A stretch of 64,000 bases of DNA from Burkholderia ubonensis. GTDB taxonomy: Bacteria; Pseudomonadota; Gammaproteobacteria; Burkholderiales; Burkholderiaceae. The DNA lies in NCBI RefSeq assembly GCF_902833085.1, contig NZ_CADFEB010000001.1, positions 789,742 through 853,741 of the forward strand, given 5' to 3'. Positions 41,383 through 52,638 of the stretch are shown one piece after another; within the stretch, counting starts at the first letter, position 1; every line of letters starts with the position of its first letter. The notes under the pieces were generated by a model. It saw nothing but the letters and a program-made list of their open reading frames with translations, was not told where the DNA came from and made no database searches. Both the position numbers and the translations under genes were made by a program.

Positions 41383-42462
41383 TCAGAACGAGTGGTGGAT
41401 CCCCGCCAGCACGACGACCTGGTTCGCCGTGCTCGACACGCCGGCCGTGAAGAACGCCGCCTTCGCGCCGCCCGACGCGTGCTCGACGAGCACGTTCGCA
41501 TAGAGCTGCGTGCGCTTGGACAGCGCATAGATGTCGCCGAGTTCGAGCTGGGTCCAGCGCCGGCCCGACAGCGTCGACGTCGCCGCGCCGCCCGCGATCG
41601 TGTTGAACGGGCTGGTGCGGTAGTTCACGCCGGCGTCGTAGCTCTGGAACGTGTCCGAGCGGCCGTTCGACTGCATCTTCGTGCGCGTGTACAGCCCGTG
41701 CACGAGGAAGTCGCCGATCTGGTACGACGCGCCCGCGCCGATGTTCTCCACCTTGCTCGCGAGATAGCCGTTCGCGGTGTTCTGCCCCTGGAAGTTAGCG
41801 ATCCCGGTCTGGCCGATCAGGATCGAGCGGTCGTGCTCGCTCGAATAGACGGCCGACGCCTTGAACGGCCCGTTCGCATAGTTCAGCGCGACGCCGACTG
41901 ACTTGCCGGTCGAGAAGTTCGTCGTGTTGCCGAGCGCCATCACAGCCGCGGCGCTGAAGCCCGCGACACTCGGCGAGCGGTACTTGACCGCGTTGTTGTA
42001 CGGCACGTTGCCGGTCGCGGCGAGGCCGTCGATGTTGCCCGGATGGAACGCGTACCAGCTCGCCGCGAGGTACGCGGTGCTGAGCGGATCGAGATAGTCG
42101 AACGACAGCGGCGTCTGGCGGCCGAGGGTCAGCGTGCCGTAGCGCGCGGAATCGATGCCGACCCACGCGGCGCGGTTCCAGATCGTGTTCGCGGTCGCGA
42201 ACTGGCCGTTGTTCGTATAGAAGCCGTTTTCGAGCTGGAAGACCGCCGACAGGCCGCCGCCCAGGTCTTCCTTGCCCTTCAGCCCCCAGCGGTCGGGCTG
42301 CGTATTGCCCTGGATCATCGCCCACTTCGCGTGGCCGCCGACGTTGTTCACATAGGCGACGCCCGCATCCGTGCTGCCGTACAGCGTCACGCTGCTCTGC
42401 GCCCACGCGCCGGACGCGACGCCGAACCCGACGACCGCCGCCGCTACCGCTTGCTTGACCAT
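41383..42462 (-). CDS. Gram-negative general porin (Burkholderia OmpC-like)
   Basis: 359 residues. GGAAGGAGATC precedes the ATG. The signal peptide ends ASGAWA|QSSVTLYGSTDAGVAYVNN, the usual start of Burkholderia trimeric porins, followed by RWGLKGKEDLGGGLSAVFQLENGF and TLGRQ motifs and a terminal Phe (LAGIHHSF). It is a 16-stranded trimeric outer-membrane channel. It is divergent from the Rieske operon with paired operators between them, so it is probably the uptake channel for that operon's substrate. Confidence 0.93.
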   Translation of the reverse strand: MVKQAVAAAVVGFGVASGAWAQSSVTLYGSTDAGVAYVNNVGGHAKWAMIQGNTQPDRWGLKGKEDLGGGLSAVFQLENGFYTNNGQFATANTIWNRAAWVGIDSARYGTLTLGRQTPLSFDYLDPLSTAYLAASWYAFHPGNIDGLAATGNVPYNNAVKYRSPSVAGFSAAAVMALGNTTNFSTGKSVGVALNYANGPFKASAVYSSEHDRSILIGQTGIANFQGQNTANGYLASKVENIGAGASYQIGDFLVHGLYTRTKMQSNGRSDTFQSYDAGVNYRTSPFNTIAGGAATSTLSGRRWTQLELGDIYALSKRTQLYANVLVEHASGGAKAAFFTAGVSSTANQVVVLAGIHHSF

Positions 42463-42566
42463 TTGATCTCCTTCCTGATGCTCTCGCTCGAATGAATACG
42501 GGGGCGGGGTGCGCGCATCGGCCGACCTGCCTGCCGCGCACATCCACCGCAAGACGGGCATTCTTA

Positions 42567-42584
42567 TGTTCCATATAAGGAACA
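42567..42584. promoter_or_regulatory. IclR-type operator, porin side
   Basis: TGTTCC-ATATAA-GGAACA is a perfect 6-bp inverted repeat with a 6-base spacer, 105 bases upstream of the porin start. An identical arm pair occurs at 42850. Two IclR regulators are encoded near the cluster and are the likely binders. Confidence 0.65.
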
Positions 42585-42750
42585 ATGTGCCTCTGGTGGA
42601 ATGAAGTATAGGGCGACGGGAAACGCGGAAAAAAATAAATTTATCGGGCCGGAGCAGCGGCCGGAGATGGCCGGCGTTGCCGGCGCGCATCCTGACGTGG
42701 CCCGCAAATCCGCGAAACATAAGCAGATTTCCGAGGACGCAAGCTCGTCT

Positions 42751-42775
42751 CGGCAATTGCCGACCTATTGGTCGG
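42751..42775. promoter_or_regulatory. Two adjoining palindromes in the divergent promoter region
   Basis: CGGCAATTGCCG (42751-42762) is a perfect 12-base palindrome. It overlaps CCGACC-TATT-GGTCGG (42760-42775), a 6-bp dyad. They lie between the two TGTTCC-type operators within the 437-base non-coding region and may bind a second regulator. No gene was seen in that region. Confidence 0.4.
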
Positions 42776-42826
42776 TGTTTTCCCTAGGACGCGCGGCTTT
42801 TTATTTTTCTTCCGGAAAGTCGCTCC

Positions 42827-42867
42827 TATAATCACCATCCATAAACTGCTGTTCCGGATATGGAACA
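42827..42867 (+). promoter_or_regulatory. Predicted promoter -10 and IclR-type operator of the Rieske operon
   Basis: TATAAT at 42827-42832 is a consensus -10 element; the -35 region upstream is poor, which suits an activated promoter. The palindrome TGTTCC-GGATAT-GGAACA (42850-42867) lies just downstream of the expected transcription start and 32 bases before the first gene. That position suits repression, or regulated release by an IclR protein. Confidence 0.6.
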
Positions 42868-42899
42868 AACTAAGCGTCGATCAGAAGGAAGGGTGACAG

Positions 42900-43217
42900 A
42901 TGTCTGAACAATGGATTTGCGCCGGGCACGCCGGCGCGCTGTCGGAAGACACGCCGATCGAGTTCAAGCGGACCGACGGCGTCGAGATCGGGATCTACCG
43001 CGTCGGCGACGAGGTGTACGCGCTCGAAAACGTATGCCCGCATGCGTATGCGCTGCTGACGCAGGGCTTCGTCGACGACGGCACCGTCGAATGCCCGTTG
43101 CACGAGGCCGTGTTCGACATCAGGACGGGCCAGTGCCTGAAAGGGCCGGGCGGGCGCGCGCTGAAGCAGTACGCGGTGCGCCTCGCCGGCGAGGAAATCC
43201 AGATCAAGGTGGAGTAA
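42900..43217 (+). CDS. Rieske 2Fe-2S ferredoxin
   Basis: 105 residues, a normal stand-alone Rieske ferredoxin. Cluster ligands are C46-x-H48 (CPHAYALL) and C65-x2-H68 (CPLHEA). It carries electrons from the ferredoxin reductase at 53598 to the oxygenase at 43579. It is the first gene of the catabolic operon, with GAAGGAAGG upstream of the ATG. Confidence 0.95.
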   Translation: MSEQWICAGHAGALSEDTPIEFKRTDGVEIGIYRVGDEVYALENVCPHAYALLTQGFVDDGTVECPLHEAVFDIRTGQCLKGPGGRALKQYAVRLAGEEIQIKVE

Positions 43218-43220
43218 CCG

Positions 43221-43532
43221 ATGAAAGAAGCGACCGTGAACTTCAATCCCTTCCTGAAGCCGTGGGTGGCGCCGCAGCCGAACAACGTCGCGGGCAAGGG
43301 GCAGATCGAGATCCCGGGCCAGGTCGAGAACCGGATCTGGCAGACCCGCAAGGCCGAGCCGACGCAATACGAGAACGATCTCGGCGACGCGCTCGAACGC
43401 GTGTTCGAAGCCGGCGCGACCGAGCTGGACGACGTCGTCGCGGGCCTGAACCGCATCGGCTTCCGCACGCCGGACGGCGCGCCGTGGACCGCCGAGCGCT
43501 TCCGCGCCGAGCTGGCCTCGCTCGCGGAATGA
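43221..43532 (+). CDS. Recombinase-like helix-turn-helix domain protein
   Basis: 103 residues. The C-terminal part (ATELDDVVAGLNRIGFRTPDGAPWTAERFRAELASLA) resembles the recombinase/resolvase-type helical domain that binds DNA in serine recombinases, without any catalytic domain. The N-terminus is PFLKPWVAPQPNNVAGKGQIEIPGQ. Such small proteins recur between Rieske ferredoxin and oxygenase genes in beta-proteobacterial catabolic clusters. Its role, either an accessory oxygenase subunit or a regulator, is unknown. Confidence 0.7.
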   Translation: MKEATVNFNPFLKPWVAPQPNNVAGKGQIEIPGQVENRIWQTRKAEPTQYENDLGDALERVFEAGATELDDVVAGLNRIGFRTPDGAPWTAERFRAELASLAE

Positions 43533-43578
43533 GCGCACGCCTGGCCGACCCGACGACAACCGATTCCGGAGCACACTG

Positions 43579-44649
43579 ATGACGTCCCCCGCACAACCTG
43601 CATCCCAACACGACCCGGTCCGCGACTATCTCGACCGCGGCATCAAGAACTACTGGTATCCCGTCGCGCCGAGCTGGCAGGTGTCGAACGCGCCGGTCGG
43701 CCTCACGCGCCTGAATGAACAGATCGTGCTGTGGCGCGACCAGGACGGCCACGTCCATGCGCTCGAGGATCGCTGCCCGCACCGCGGCGCGCGCCTGTCG
43801 CTCGGCTGGAACCTCGGCGGCAACCTCGCATGCTGGTATCACGGCGTCGAGGTCGACGGCAGCGGCACGGTCAACCGCGTGCCGGCCGTGTCGAACTGTC
43901 CGCTCGAAGGCACGAAGTGCGTGAAGTCGTATCCGGTGCAGGAACGGGCCGGCGCGATCTTCCTGTGGTTCGGCGACGACGCGCATGCCGAGCCCGCGCC
44001 GCTGAACCTGCCGGAAGAGCTGGTCGCCGGCGAGTACGCGCACTTCCTGTGCATGTCGAACTGGAAGTGCAATTACCAGTACGCGATCGACAACGTGATG
44101 GACCCGATGCACGGCGCATACCTGCACGCGACGTCGCACTCGATGGCCGAAGGCGACAAGCAGGCCGACATGCGCGTGCGCAAGACGGAAACGGGCCTGG
44201 TGTTCGAGAAGACCGGCCAGCGCGACGTGAACTTCGACTGGGTCGAGCTCGGCGAAACCGGTTGCCTGTGGATGCGCCTCGCGATCCCGTACAAGCAGAA
44301 GTTCGGCCCGGGCGGCAACTTCGGGATCATCGGCTTCGCGACGCCGGTGGATAACGACCACTGCCAGGTCTATTTCTGGCGCACCCGCAAGGTCAGCGGC
44401 TGGCAGCGCGACGTGTGGCGCTTCATGTACCGCAACCGCCTCGAAGGCCTGCACTGGGACGTGCTCGAGCAGGACCGCTACGTGCTCGAAAGCCTCGCGC
44501 CGAACGCGCGCGATCACGAATACCTGTACCAGCACGACGTCGGCATCACGCGCGTGCGCCGGATGCTGCGCCAGCGCGCGCAGGAACACCTGTCCGCGCT
44601 CGACGCGCATCGCACGGCGCACGCCGCGTCGGAGTCCGCTCATGGCTGA
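43579..44649 (+). CDS. Rieske non-haem iron oxygenase, alpha subunit type
   Basis: 356 residues. The Rieske centre is C66-P-H68 and C85-W-Y-H88. The mononuclear iron site is in DNVMDPMHGAYLH (H178, H183, with D171 or D175 as the electron bridge). No beta subunit is encoded, which fits the shorter homo-oligomeric oxygenases (phthalate/vanillate or carbazole type). It is expected to hydroxylate or demethylate an aromatic or heteroaromatic substrate. Its end overlaps the SDR start by 8 bases. Confidence 0.93.
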   Translation: MTSPAQPASQHDPVRDYLDRGIKNYWYPVAPSWQVSNAPVGLTRLNEQIVLWRDQDGHVHALEDRCPHRGARLSLGWNLGGNLACWYHGVEVDGSGTVNRVPAVSNCPLEGTKCVKSYPVQERAGAIFLWFGDDAHAEPAPLNLPEELVAGEYAHFLCMSNWKCNYQYAIDNVMDPMHGAYLHATSHSMAEGDKQADMRVRKTETGLVFEKTGQRDVNFDWVELGETGCLWMRLAIPYKQKFGPGGNFGIIGFATPVDNDHCQVYFWRTRKVSGWQRDVWRFMYRNRLEGLHWDVLEQDRYVLESLAPNARDHEYLYQHDVGITRVRRMLRQRAQEHLSALDAHRTAHAASESAHG

Positions 44650-45412
44650 CCAGGCTCCGGTCGTGTCGCTCGCCGGCCGGCGCGTGCTCGTCACCGGCGG
44701 CGCGCGCGGTCTCGGCGCGGCGTTCGTGAAGGCGCTCGTCGCCGCCGGCGCGCAGGTCGCGTTCGGCGACGTGCTGGCCGACGAGGGCCGCGCGCTCGCC
44801 GCGCAGCTCGCGGCGCAAGGCCACGCCGCGCATTTCTTCGCGCTCGATCTCGCCGATCCGGCCAGCGTCCACGCGTTCGTCGCGCAGGGCGCGGCGGTGC
44901 TCGGCGGCATCGACGGCCTGATCAACAACGCGGCGATCACGAACTCGGGCGGCAAGCTGTCGACGGAGCTCGACGTTGCAACCTGGGACGCGGTGATGAA
45001 CGTCAACGTGCGCGGCCTGTGGCTCGCGAGCAATGCGGCGCTGCCGTACCTCGCGCTGTCGGGGCGCGGCGCGATCGTGAACCTCGCGTCGGACACCGCG
45101 CTGTGGGGCGCGCCGAAGCTGCTCGCGTACGTCGCGAGCAAGGGCGCGGTGATCGCGATGACGCACGCGCAGGCCCGCGAATTCGGCGCGCACGGCGTGA
45201 CGGTCAACGCGATCGCGCCGGGCCTCACCGAAGTCGAGGCGACCGCCTACGTGCCGGCCGAGCGCCACGCGTATTACCAGCAGGGCCGTGCGCTGACGCG
45301 CGCGCAAGTGCCCGGCGACGTGACGGGGCCCGTGCTGTTCCTGCTGTCCGACGCCGCGCGCTTCGTGACGGGTCAATTGCTGCCGGTGAACGGCGGCTTC
45401 GTAATGAACTGA
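44642..45412 (+). CDS. Short-chain dehydrogenase/reductase (SDR)
   Basis: 256 residues, classical SDR. NAD(P) site TGGARGLG (~19-26), NNAA, catalytic Ser in NLASDTALWG and Tyr-x3-Lys in YVASKG. It probably oxidises the diol or alcohol formed by the oxygenase. It is coupled to the oxygenase gene by overlap. Confidence 0.93.
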   Translation: MADQAPVVSLAGRRVLVTGGARGLGAAFVKALVAAGAQVAFGDVLADEGRALAAQLAAQGHAAHFFALDLADPASVHAFVAQGAAVLGGIDGLINNAAITNSGGKLSTELDVATWDAVMNVNVRGLWLASNAALPYLALSGRGAIVNLASDTALWGAPKLLAYVASKGAVIAMTHAQAREFGAHGVTVNAIAPGLTEVEATAYVPAERHAYYQQGRALTRAQVPGDVTGPVLFLLSDAARFVTGQLLPVNGGFVMN

Positions 45413-45439
45413 TTTTCACTCTGGATGAAGGAGATGACG

Positions 45440-45967
45440 ATGGCGGACGCCGATCTCGATCGCAAGTCGTGGGATCAACCGGAAAGCGCGAGCTTTGCCG
45501 ACTGGATGGAAGGGCGCGTCGCGCGCTATGCGACGCGGCGCTACGACTGGGACGCGCTGAAGTTCCAGGCCGACTACGACCCGAAGTATCGCCGTGCGCA
45601 GATGCGCTACGTCGGCACGGGCGGCACGGGTGTCGCGAAGGACGTCAACACGGTGCCGGCCGGCAACTTCACGTTCTCGACGATGGTGATCCCGGCCGGC
45701 AACATCGGCCCGAGCCACATCCACGTCGACGTCGAGGAAATCTTCTTCGTGCTGCGCGGCAAGATGAAGGTGATCTGCGAGCGCGACGGCGAGACCTGGG
45801 AAGCGATCCTCGGCGAGCGCGACCTGATTTCGGTGCCGCCGGGCGTGTACCGCACGGAGATCAACATCGGCGAGGAAGACGCGCTGATGTGCGTGATGCT
45901 CGGTTCGCCGAAGCCGATCACGCCGACGTATCCGCCGGATTCGCCGCTCGCGAAGATCAAGCGTTGA
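45440..45967 (+). CDS. Cupin-domain protein
   Basis: 175 residues from the ATG at 45440 (AAGGAG 6 bases upstream; earlier in-frame ATGs lack spacing). One cupin domain (~75-160) has GPSHIHVDVEEIFFVLRGKMKVICE and SVPPGVYRTEIN, matching G(x)5HxHxxxE-type metal ligands. It may be a dioxygenase, isomerase or decarboxylase of the pathway; the exact reaction cannot be read. Confidence 0.85.
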   Translation: MADADLDRKSWDQPESASFADWMEGRVARYATRRYDWDALKFQADYDPKYRRAQMRYVGTGGTGVAKDVNTVPAGNFTFSTMVIPAGNIGPSHIHVDVEEIFFVLRGKMKVICERDGETWEAILGERDLISVPPGVYRTEINIGEEDALMCVMLGSPKPITPTYPPDSPLAKIKR

Positions 45968-45985
45968 GCGCAGGAAGGTGAAGCG

Positions 45986-46888
45986 ATGAGTGTCATCGAC
46001 AAACGTGAACGCGACCGCGAGCGCATCGCGAGCTTCGCGACGCTGCTCGAGCGGTTTCCCGAGCAGCGCTGCGTGGCCGGCGCGGCGGGCACGATCGGCT
46101 ACCGCGCGGCCGGCGTGCAGCATGCGGGCCGCACGCTCCCCGTCGTGCTGCTGCACGGGATCGGCTCGGGCGCCGCTTCGTGGGTGCGCCAGCTCGATGC
46201 GCTCGGCGCTTCGCGGCGCGTGTTCGCATGGGATGCGCCCGGCTACGGCGCGTCGACGCCGGTGCACGGCGCGTCGCCGGCCGCCGCCGACTACGCCGCG
46301 GCGCTCGCCGCATGGCTCGATGCGCTCGGCATCGACCGCTGCGTGCTGGTCGGCCATTCGCTCGGCGCGATCGTCGCGGGCGGCTTCGCCCGCGTGATGC
46401 CGGAGCGCGTTGCCGGGCTGCTGCTGATCTCGCCCGCGGGCGGCTACGGCAACGCGCCGGCCGAGACGCGTGCGTCGCGCCGCGACGCGCGGCTCGCGAT
46501 GCTCGACGAACTCGGCCCGGCCGGGCTCGCGGCGCAGCGCAGCGGCAACATGCTGTCCGGCTTCGCGAGCGAGGACGCACGCGCCTGGGTGCGCTGGAAC
46601 ATGGCGCGCATCGTGCCGGCCGGCTACGCACAGGCGACGCATCTGCTCGCGAACGCCGATCTCGCGTCGGACCTTGCGGGCTTTCGCGGCCGCGCGGCGG
46701 TGGCCGTCGGCGCGAACGATGCGATCACGCCGCCCGCCGCGTGCGAGCGGATCGCCGCGGCTTTGCACGTCGGGCTGCAGGTGATTCCGCAGGCCGGACA
46801 TGCGGGCTACGTCGAGGCGCCGGCCGTCTATTCCGCACTGATCGACGCATTCTGCCGTCAGTGCGACCTGCAGCGGGGGCCGGCATGA
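45986..46888 (+). CDS. Alpha/beta hydrolase
   Basis: 300 residues. Oxyanion region VVLLHGIGSG, nucleophile elbow GHSLG, acid in VGANDAITPP and His in PQAGHAGYVEAP are in order. It resembles hydrolases that cleave C-C bonds of meta-cleavage products or hydrolyse esters, which fits next to an extradiol dioxygenase gene in the operon. Substrate unknown. It overlaps the IclR gene by 4 bases. Confidence 0.9.
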   Translation: MSVIDKRERDRERIASFATLLERFPEQRCVAGAAGTIGYRAAGVQHAGRTLPVVLLHGIGSGAASWVRQLDALGASRRVFAWDAPGYGASTPVHGASPAAADYAAALAAWLDALGIDRCVLVGHSLGAIVAGGFARVMPERVAGLLLISPAGGYGNAPAETRASRRDARLAMLDELGPAGLAAQRSGNMLSGFASEDARAWVRWNMARIVPAGYAQATHLLANADLASDLAGFRGRAAVAVGANDAITPPAACERIAAALHVGLQVIPQAGHAGYVEAPAVYSALIDAFCRQCDLQRGPA

Positions 46889-47736
46889 GCGAACCGCTGC
46901 TGAATGAAAACGACGGCGCGAAGGGCGACGCGAACTACGTGGTGCCGGGCCTCGAACGGGGCTTGAGGATCCTCGCGGAATTCTCGCCGCGCGAGCCGGT
47001 GCTCGGCGCGCCGGAGCTGTCGAAGCGGCTCGGCATTCCGCGTACGACTGTGTTCCGGCTGCTGCAGACGCTCGAATCGCTCGGCTTCCTCGAGCGCGCG
47101 GACAAGGACCGCAACTACAAGCTCGGCATCGCGGTGCTGCGGCTCGGCTTCGAATACCTGAGCTCGCTCGAGCTGACCGATCTCGGCCTGCCCGTGATCG
47201 AAAGCCTGCGCGACGCGACCGGGTTCACGACGCACATCGTGATTCGTGACGGCCGCGACGTGGTGTTCGTCGCGAAGGCGCAGAGCCAGGCGCCGGTGTT
47301 CAGCTCGATCCGGGTGAACGTCGGCACGCGGCTGCCCGCGCACGCGACCACGCACGGCCACGTGCTGATGGGCGATCTGTCGCTGGGCGAGCTGCGCGCG
47401 CTGTATCCGGAGGGCGCGCTCAACCGGATGACGAATGCGACGCCGGACACGGTCGATGCGTTGTACGAAATGATCCGCGAGGATGCGTTGCGCGGCTACG
47501 GCGTCAGCAACTCGTCGTTCGAGCGCGGCATCTCGGTGGTCACCGCGCCGGTGCGCAACGACACGCAGAAGATCGTCGCGTGCATCACGGTGACGGTGCC
47601 GCGCCCGGAGATCGACGCGGCGCTGATCGCGGACGGCCTGATCGACAAGGTGCGGCGCGCGGCGGCCGAACTGTCGCGGCGGCTCAACTACCGCTCGGAC
47701 GACGAGCATACGTTTCTGAAGGCTTTGGGGTTGTGA
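46885..47736 (+). CDS. IclR-family transcriptional regulator (copy 2)
   Basis: 283 residues: a winged helix (~18-80, VPGLERGLRILAEFSPREPVLGAPELSKRLGIPRTTVFRLLQTLESLGFLER) and an effector domain. It is nearly colinear with the regulator at 39621, a probable local duplication. It is unusual in lying inside the operon it probably controls, overlapping both neighbours (ATGA at each end), which suggests autoregulation through the operators at 42567 and 42850. Confidence 0.93.
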   Translation: MSEPLLNENDGAKGDANYVVPGLERGLRILAEFSPREPVLGAPELSKRLGIPRTTVFRLLQTLESLGFLERADKDRNYKLGIAVLRLGFEYLSSLELTDLGLPVIESLRDATGFTTHIVIRDGRDVVFVAKAQSQAPVFSSIRVNVGTRLPAHATTHGHVLMGDLSLGELRALYPEGALNRMTNATPDTVDALYEMIREDALRGYGVSNSSFERGISVVTAPVRNDTQKIVACITVTVPRPEIDAALIADGLIDKVRRAAAELSRRLNYRSDDEHTFLKALGL

Positions 47737-48525
47737 TGATCCAGATCGATTTGACCGGACAGGTTGCGGTGGTGACGGGCGGCTCGTCCGGCATCGGGCT
47801 CGCGACGGCCGAACGGTTCCTGCAGGCGGGCGCGTCGGTCGCGATCTGCGGCCGGGACGGTGAACGGCTCGCGCGCGCCGAAGCCGGGCTGCAGGCGAAG
47901 TACCCGGGCGCGCACTTGCTCGCCGAACGCTGCGACGTGCTCGACGAAAGCGACGTCGCCGGCTTCGCGCAGGCCGTGTCCGCGCGCTTCGGCCGCGCCG
48001 ACATGCTGATCAACAACGCGGGGCAGGGCCGCGTGTCGACCTTCGCCGACACGGCCGACGACGCGTGGCGCGACGAGCTCGAACTGAAGTACTTCAGCAT
48101 CATCCGCCCGACCCGCGCGTTCCTGCCGATGCTGCGCGACGCCGCCGCGCCGAGCATCACCTGCGTGAACTCGCTGCTCGCGCTGCAGCCGGAGCCGCAC
48201 ATGGTCGCGACGTCGTCGGCGCGCGCGGGCGTGCTGAGCCTCGTGAAGTCGCTCGCGAACGAGCTTGCGCCGCAGCGCATCCGCGTCAACTCGATCCTGA
48301 TCGGCATCGTCGAGTCGGGCCAGTGGCGCCGCCGCTACGAAGCGCAGGCGCAGTCCGGCGAAAGCTGGGAAGCGTGGACGGGCGCGCTCGCCCGCCACAA
48401 GAATATTCCGCTGAACCGCTTCGGCCGGCCCGACGAGGCCGCCTGGGCGCTCTTTTATCTCGCAACGCATCTGTCGTCCTATACGACCGGCAGCCATATC
48501 GACGTTTCTGGAGGCTTTGCACGCC

Positions 48526-48533
<8 letters not shown>
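47736..48533 (+). CDS. Atypical SDR-family protein
   Basis: 265 residues. The N-terminal NAD(P) motif TGGSSGIG and NNAGQG are intact. At the catalytic site the Ser (VNSLLA) is followed by HMVATSSARAG, so the Tyr and Lys of the YxxxK motif are missing (Lys replaced by Arg). The protein may catalyse a different reaction or be non-catalytic. It overlaps the IclR gene by one base and the ThDP enzyme gene by 8 bases. Confidence 0.85.
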
Positions 48534-51025
<2,492 letters not shown>

Positions 51026-51053
51026 ACCGGCTGAGGACGCACCGAGATGAAAC

Positions 51054-51120
51054 GACCCCCACGCTCACTACGTTCGCTGCCCCCCGAGGGGGCGGTCAGC
51101 CCCCTTGGGGCGGCCCGGCG
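51054..51120. repeat. Burkholderia-type intergenic palindromic repeat (REP-like)
   Basis: The sequence ACGCTCACTACGTTCGCTG, then GCCCCCCGAGGGGGC and CCCCCTTGGGGCGG, is a recognisable GC palindromic element of the kind scattered between Burkholderia genes. It separates the NadX-like and aldehyde dehydrogenase genes and would form stem-loops directly before the latter's ribosome site (GGAGG at 51119-51124). Confidence 0.6.
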
Positions 51121-51129
51121 GAGGCTGAC

Positions 51130-52620
51130 ATGACTGCATTCGATTCCACCCTCGTACCGAACGGCGAGATTCTCGTCGGCGGCGAATGGCGCCACGGCCG
51201 CGGCGCGAAGACGCCGAACTTCTACCCGGCCGACCAGTCGCTGAACGCCGAGATCCACATGGCCGACGCGGCCGATGCGAACGAAGCGGTCGAGGCCGCC
51301 GACGCCGCATGGCGCAAGGCCGACTGGGCCGGCCTGAAGCCGCACCAGCGCGCGACGGTGCTGTATCGCATCTCGGAGCTGATCCATGCGAACCACGAGG
51401 GGCTCGCGCAACTGCAGCGCCGCGACAACGGCAAGCCGATCAACGAGACGCGCGCGCTCGTGACGAGCGCGGCGAACACGTTCCGCTACTTCGCCGCGTG
51501 CGCGGAGACGATGGAGGAGGAGCTGACGCCGTCGCGCGGCGATTTCCTGACGATGAGCGTGCACGAGCCGCTCGGCGTCGTCGCGGCGATCACGCCGTGG
51601 AATTCGCCGATCGCATCCGACGCGCAGAAGCTCGGCCCCGCGCTTGCCGCCGGCAACGCGGTCGTGCTGAAGCCCGCCGAGGTGACGCCGCTCGCGTCGC
51701 TCGCGCTCGCGCGCCTCGTCGAGCAGGCCGGCGTGCCGCGCGGCGTCGTGTCGGTGATCCCCGGCAAGGGCTCGGTGGTCGGCGACGTGCTGGTGCGCCA
51801 TCCGCGCGTGAAGAAGGTGTCGTTCACCGGCGGCACCGAAGTCGGCCGCGGCATCGCGCGGCTCGCCGCCGACAAGCTGATGCCGCTGTCGCTCGAGCTC
51901 GGCGGCAAGTCGCCGACGATCGTGTTCGACGACGCCGATCTCGATCACGCGGTCAACGGCGTGCTGTACGGGATCTTCAGCTCGTCGGGCGAATCGTGCA
52001 TCGCCGGTTCGCGGCTGTTCGTGCAGCGCGGGATCTACGACGCGTTCGTGTCCCGGCTAGTCGAAGGCGCGCGCAAGCTGCGCGTCGGCGATCCGGCGAG
52101 CGAGCGCACGCAGATGGGCCCGCTGATCACCGGCCAGCATCGCGAGTCGATCGAGCGCTACGTCGCGCTCGGCCGCGACGAGGGCGGCCGCGTGCTGTGC
52201 GGCGGCGAGCGTCCGGCGGGCGACGGCCGCGAGCAGGGCTTCTTCTACCTGCCGACGATCCTCGACGGCCTGACCAATCGCGCGCGCATCTGCCGGGAAG
52301 AGATTTTCGGTCCGGTGCTCGTGGTGCTGCCGTTCGACGACGAGGCATCGCTGATCGCCGAAGCGAACGACAGCGTGTTCGGCCTCGCAGCCGGCATCTG
52401 GACCCGCGACTACAAGCGCGCATGGCGGATCGGCCGCGCGCTGGAGACGGGCACCGTGTGGATCAACACGTACAAGCAGTTCTCGATCTCGACACCGTTC
52501 GCCGGCTGGAAGGAGAGCGGGATGGGCCGCGAGAAAGGGCGCCTCGGCATCCGCGAGTACATGCAGCAGAAGAGTATGTACTGGGGCTTGAACGACGCGC
52601 CGCTGCCGTGGGCGAACTGA
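51130..52620 (+). CDS. NAD(P)-dependent aldehyde dehydrogenase
   Basis: 496 residues, full length. TPWNSPI, KPAEVTPL, FTGGTEVGR, catalytic Glu in LELGGKSP and catalytic Cys in SSSGESCIAGSR are intact, as is EEIFGPV. It oxidises an aldehyde intermediate to the acid. It is the only gene of the operon separated from its upstream neighbour by more than 100 bases. Confidence 0.95.
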   Translation: MTAFDSTLVPNGEILVGGEWRHGRGAKTPNFYPADQSLNAEIHMADAADANEAVEAADAAWRKADWAGLKPHQRATVLYRISELIHANHEGLAQLQRRDNGKPINETRALVTSAANTFRYFAACAETMEEELTPSRGDFLTMSVHEPLGVVAAITPWNSPIASDAQKLGPALAAGNAVVLKPAEVTPLASLALARLVEQAGVPRGVVSVIPGKGSVVGDVLVRHPRVKKVSFTGGTEVGRGIARLAADKLMPLSLELGGKSPTIVFDDADLDHAVNGVLYGIFSSSGESCIAGSRLFVQRGIYDAFVSRLVEGARKLRVGDPASERTQMGPLITGQHRESIERYVALGRDEGGRVLCGGERPAGDGREQGFFYLPTILDGLTNRARICREEIFGPVLVVLPFDDEASLIAEANDSVFGLAAGIWTRDYKRAWRIGRALETGTVWINTYKQFSISTPFAGWKESGMGREKGRLGIREYMQQKSMYWGLNDAPLPWAN

Positions 52621-52638
52621 GCGAAGGGGAATGACGCA

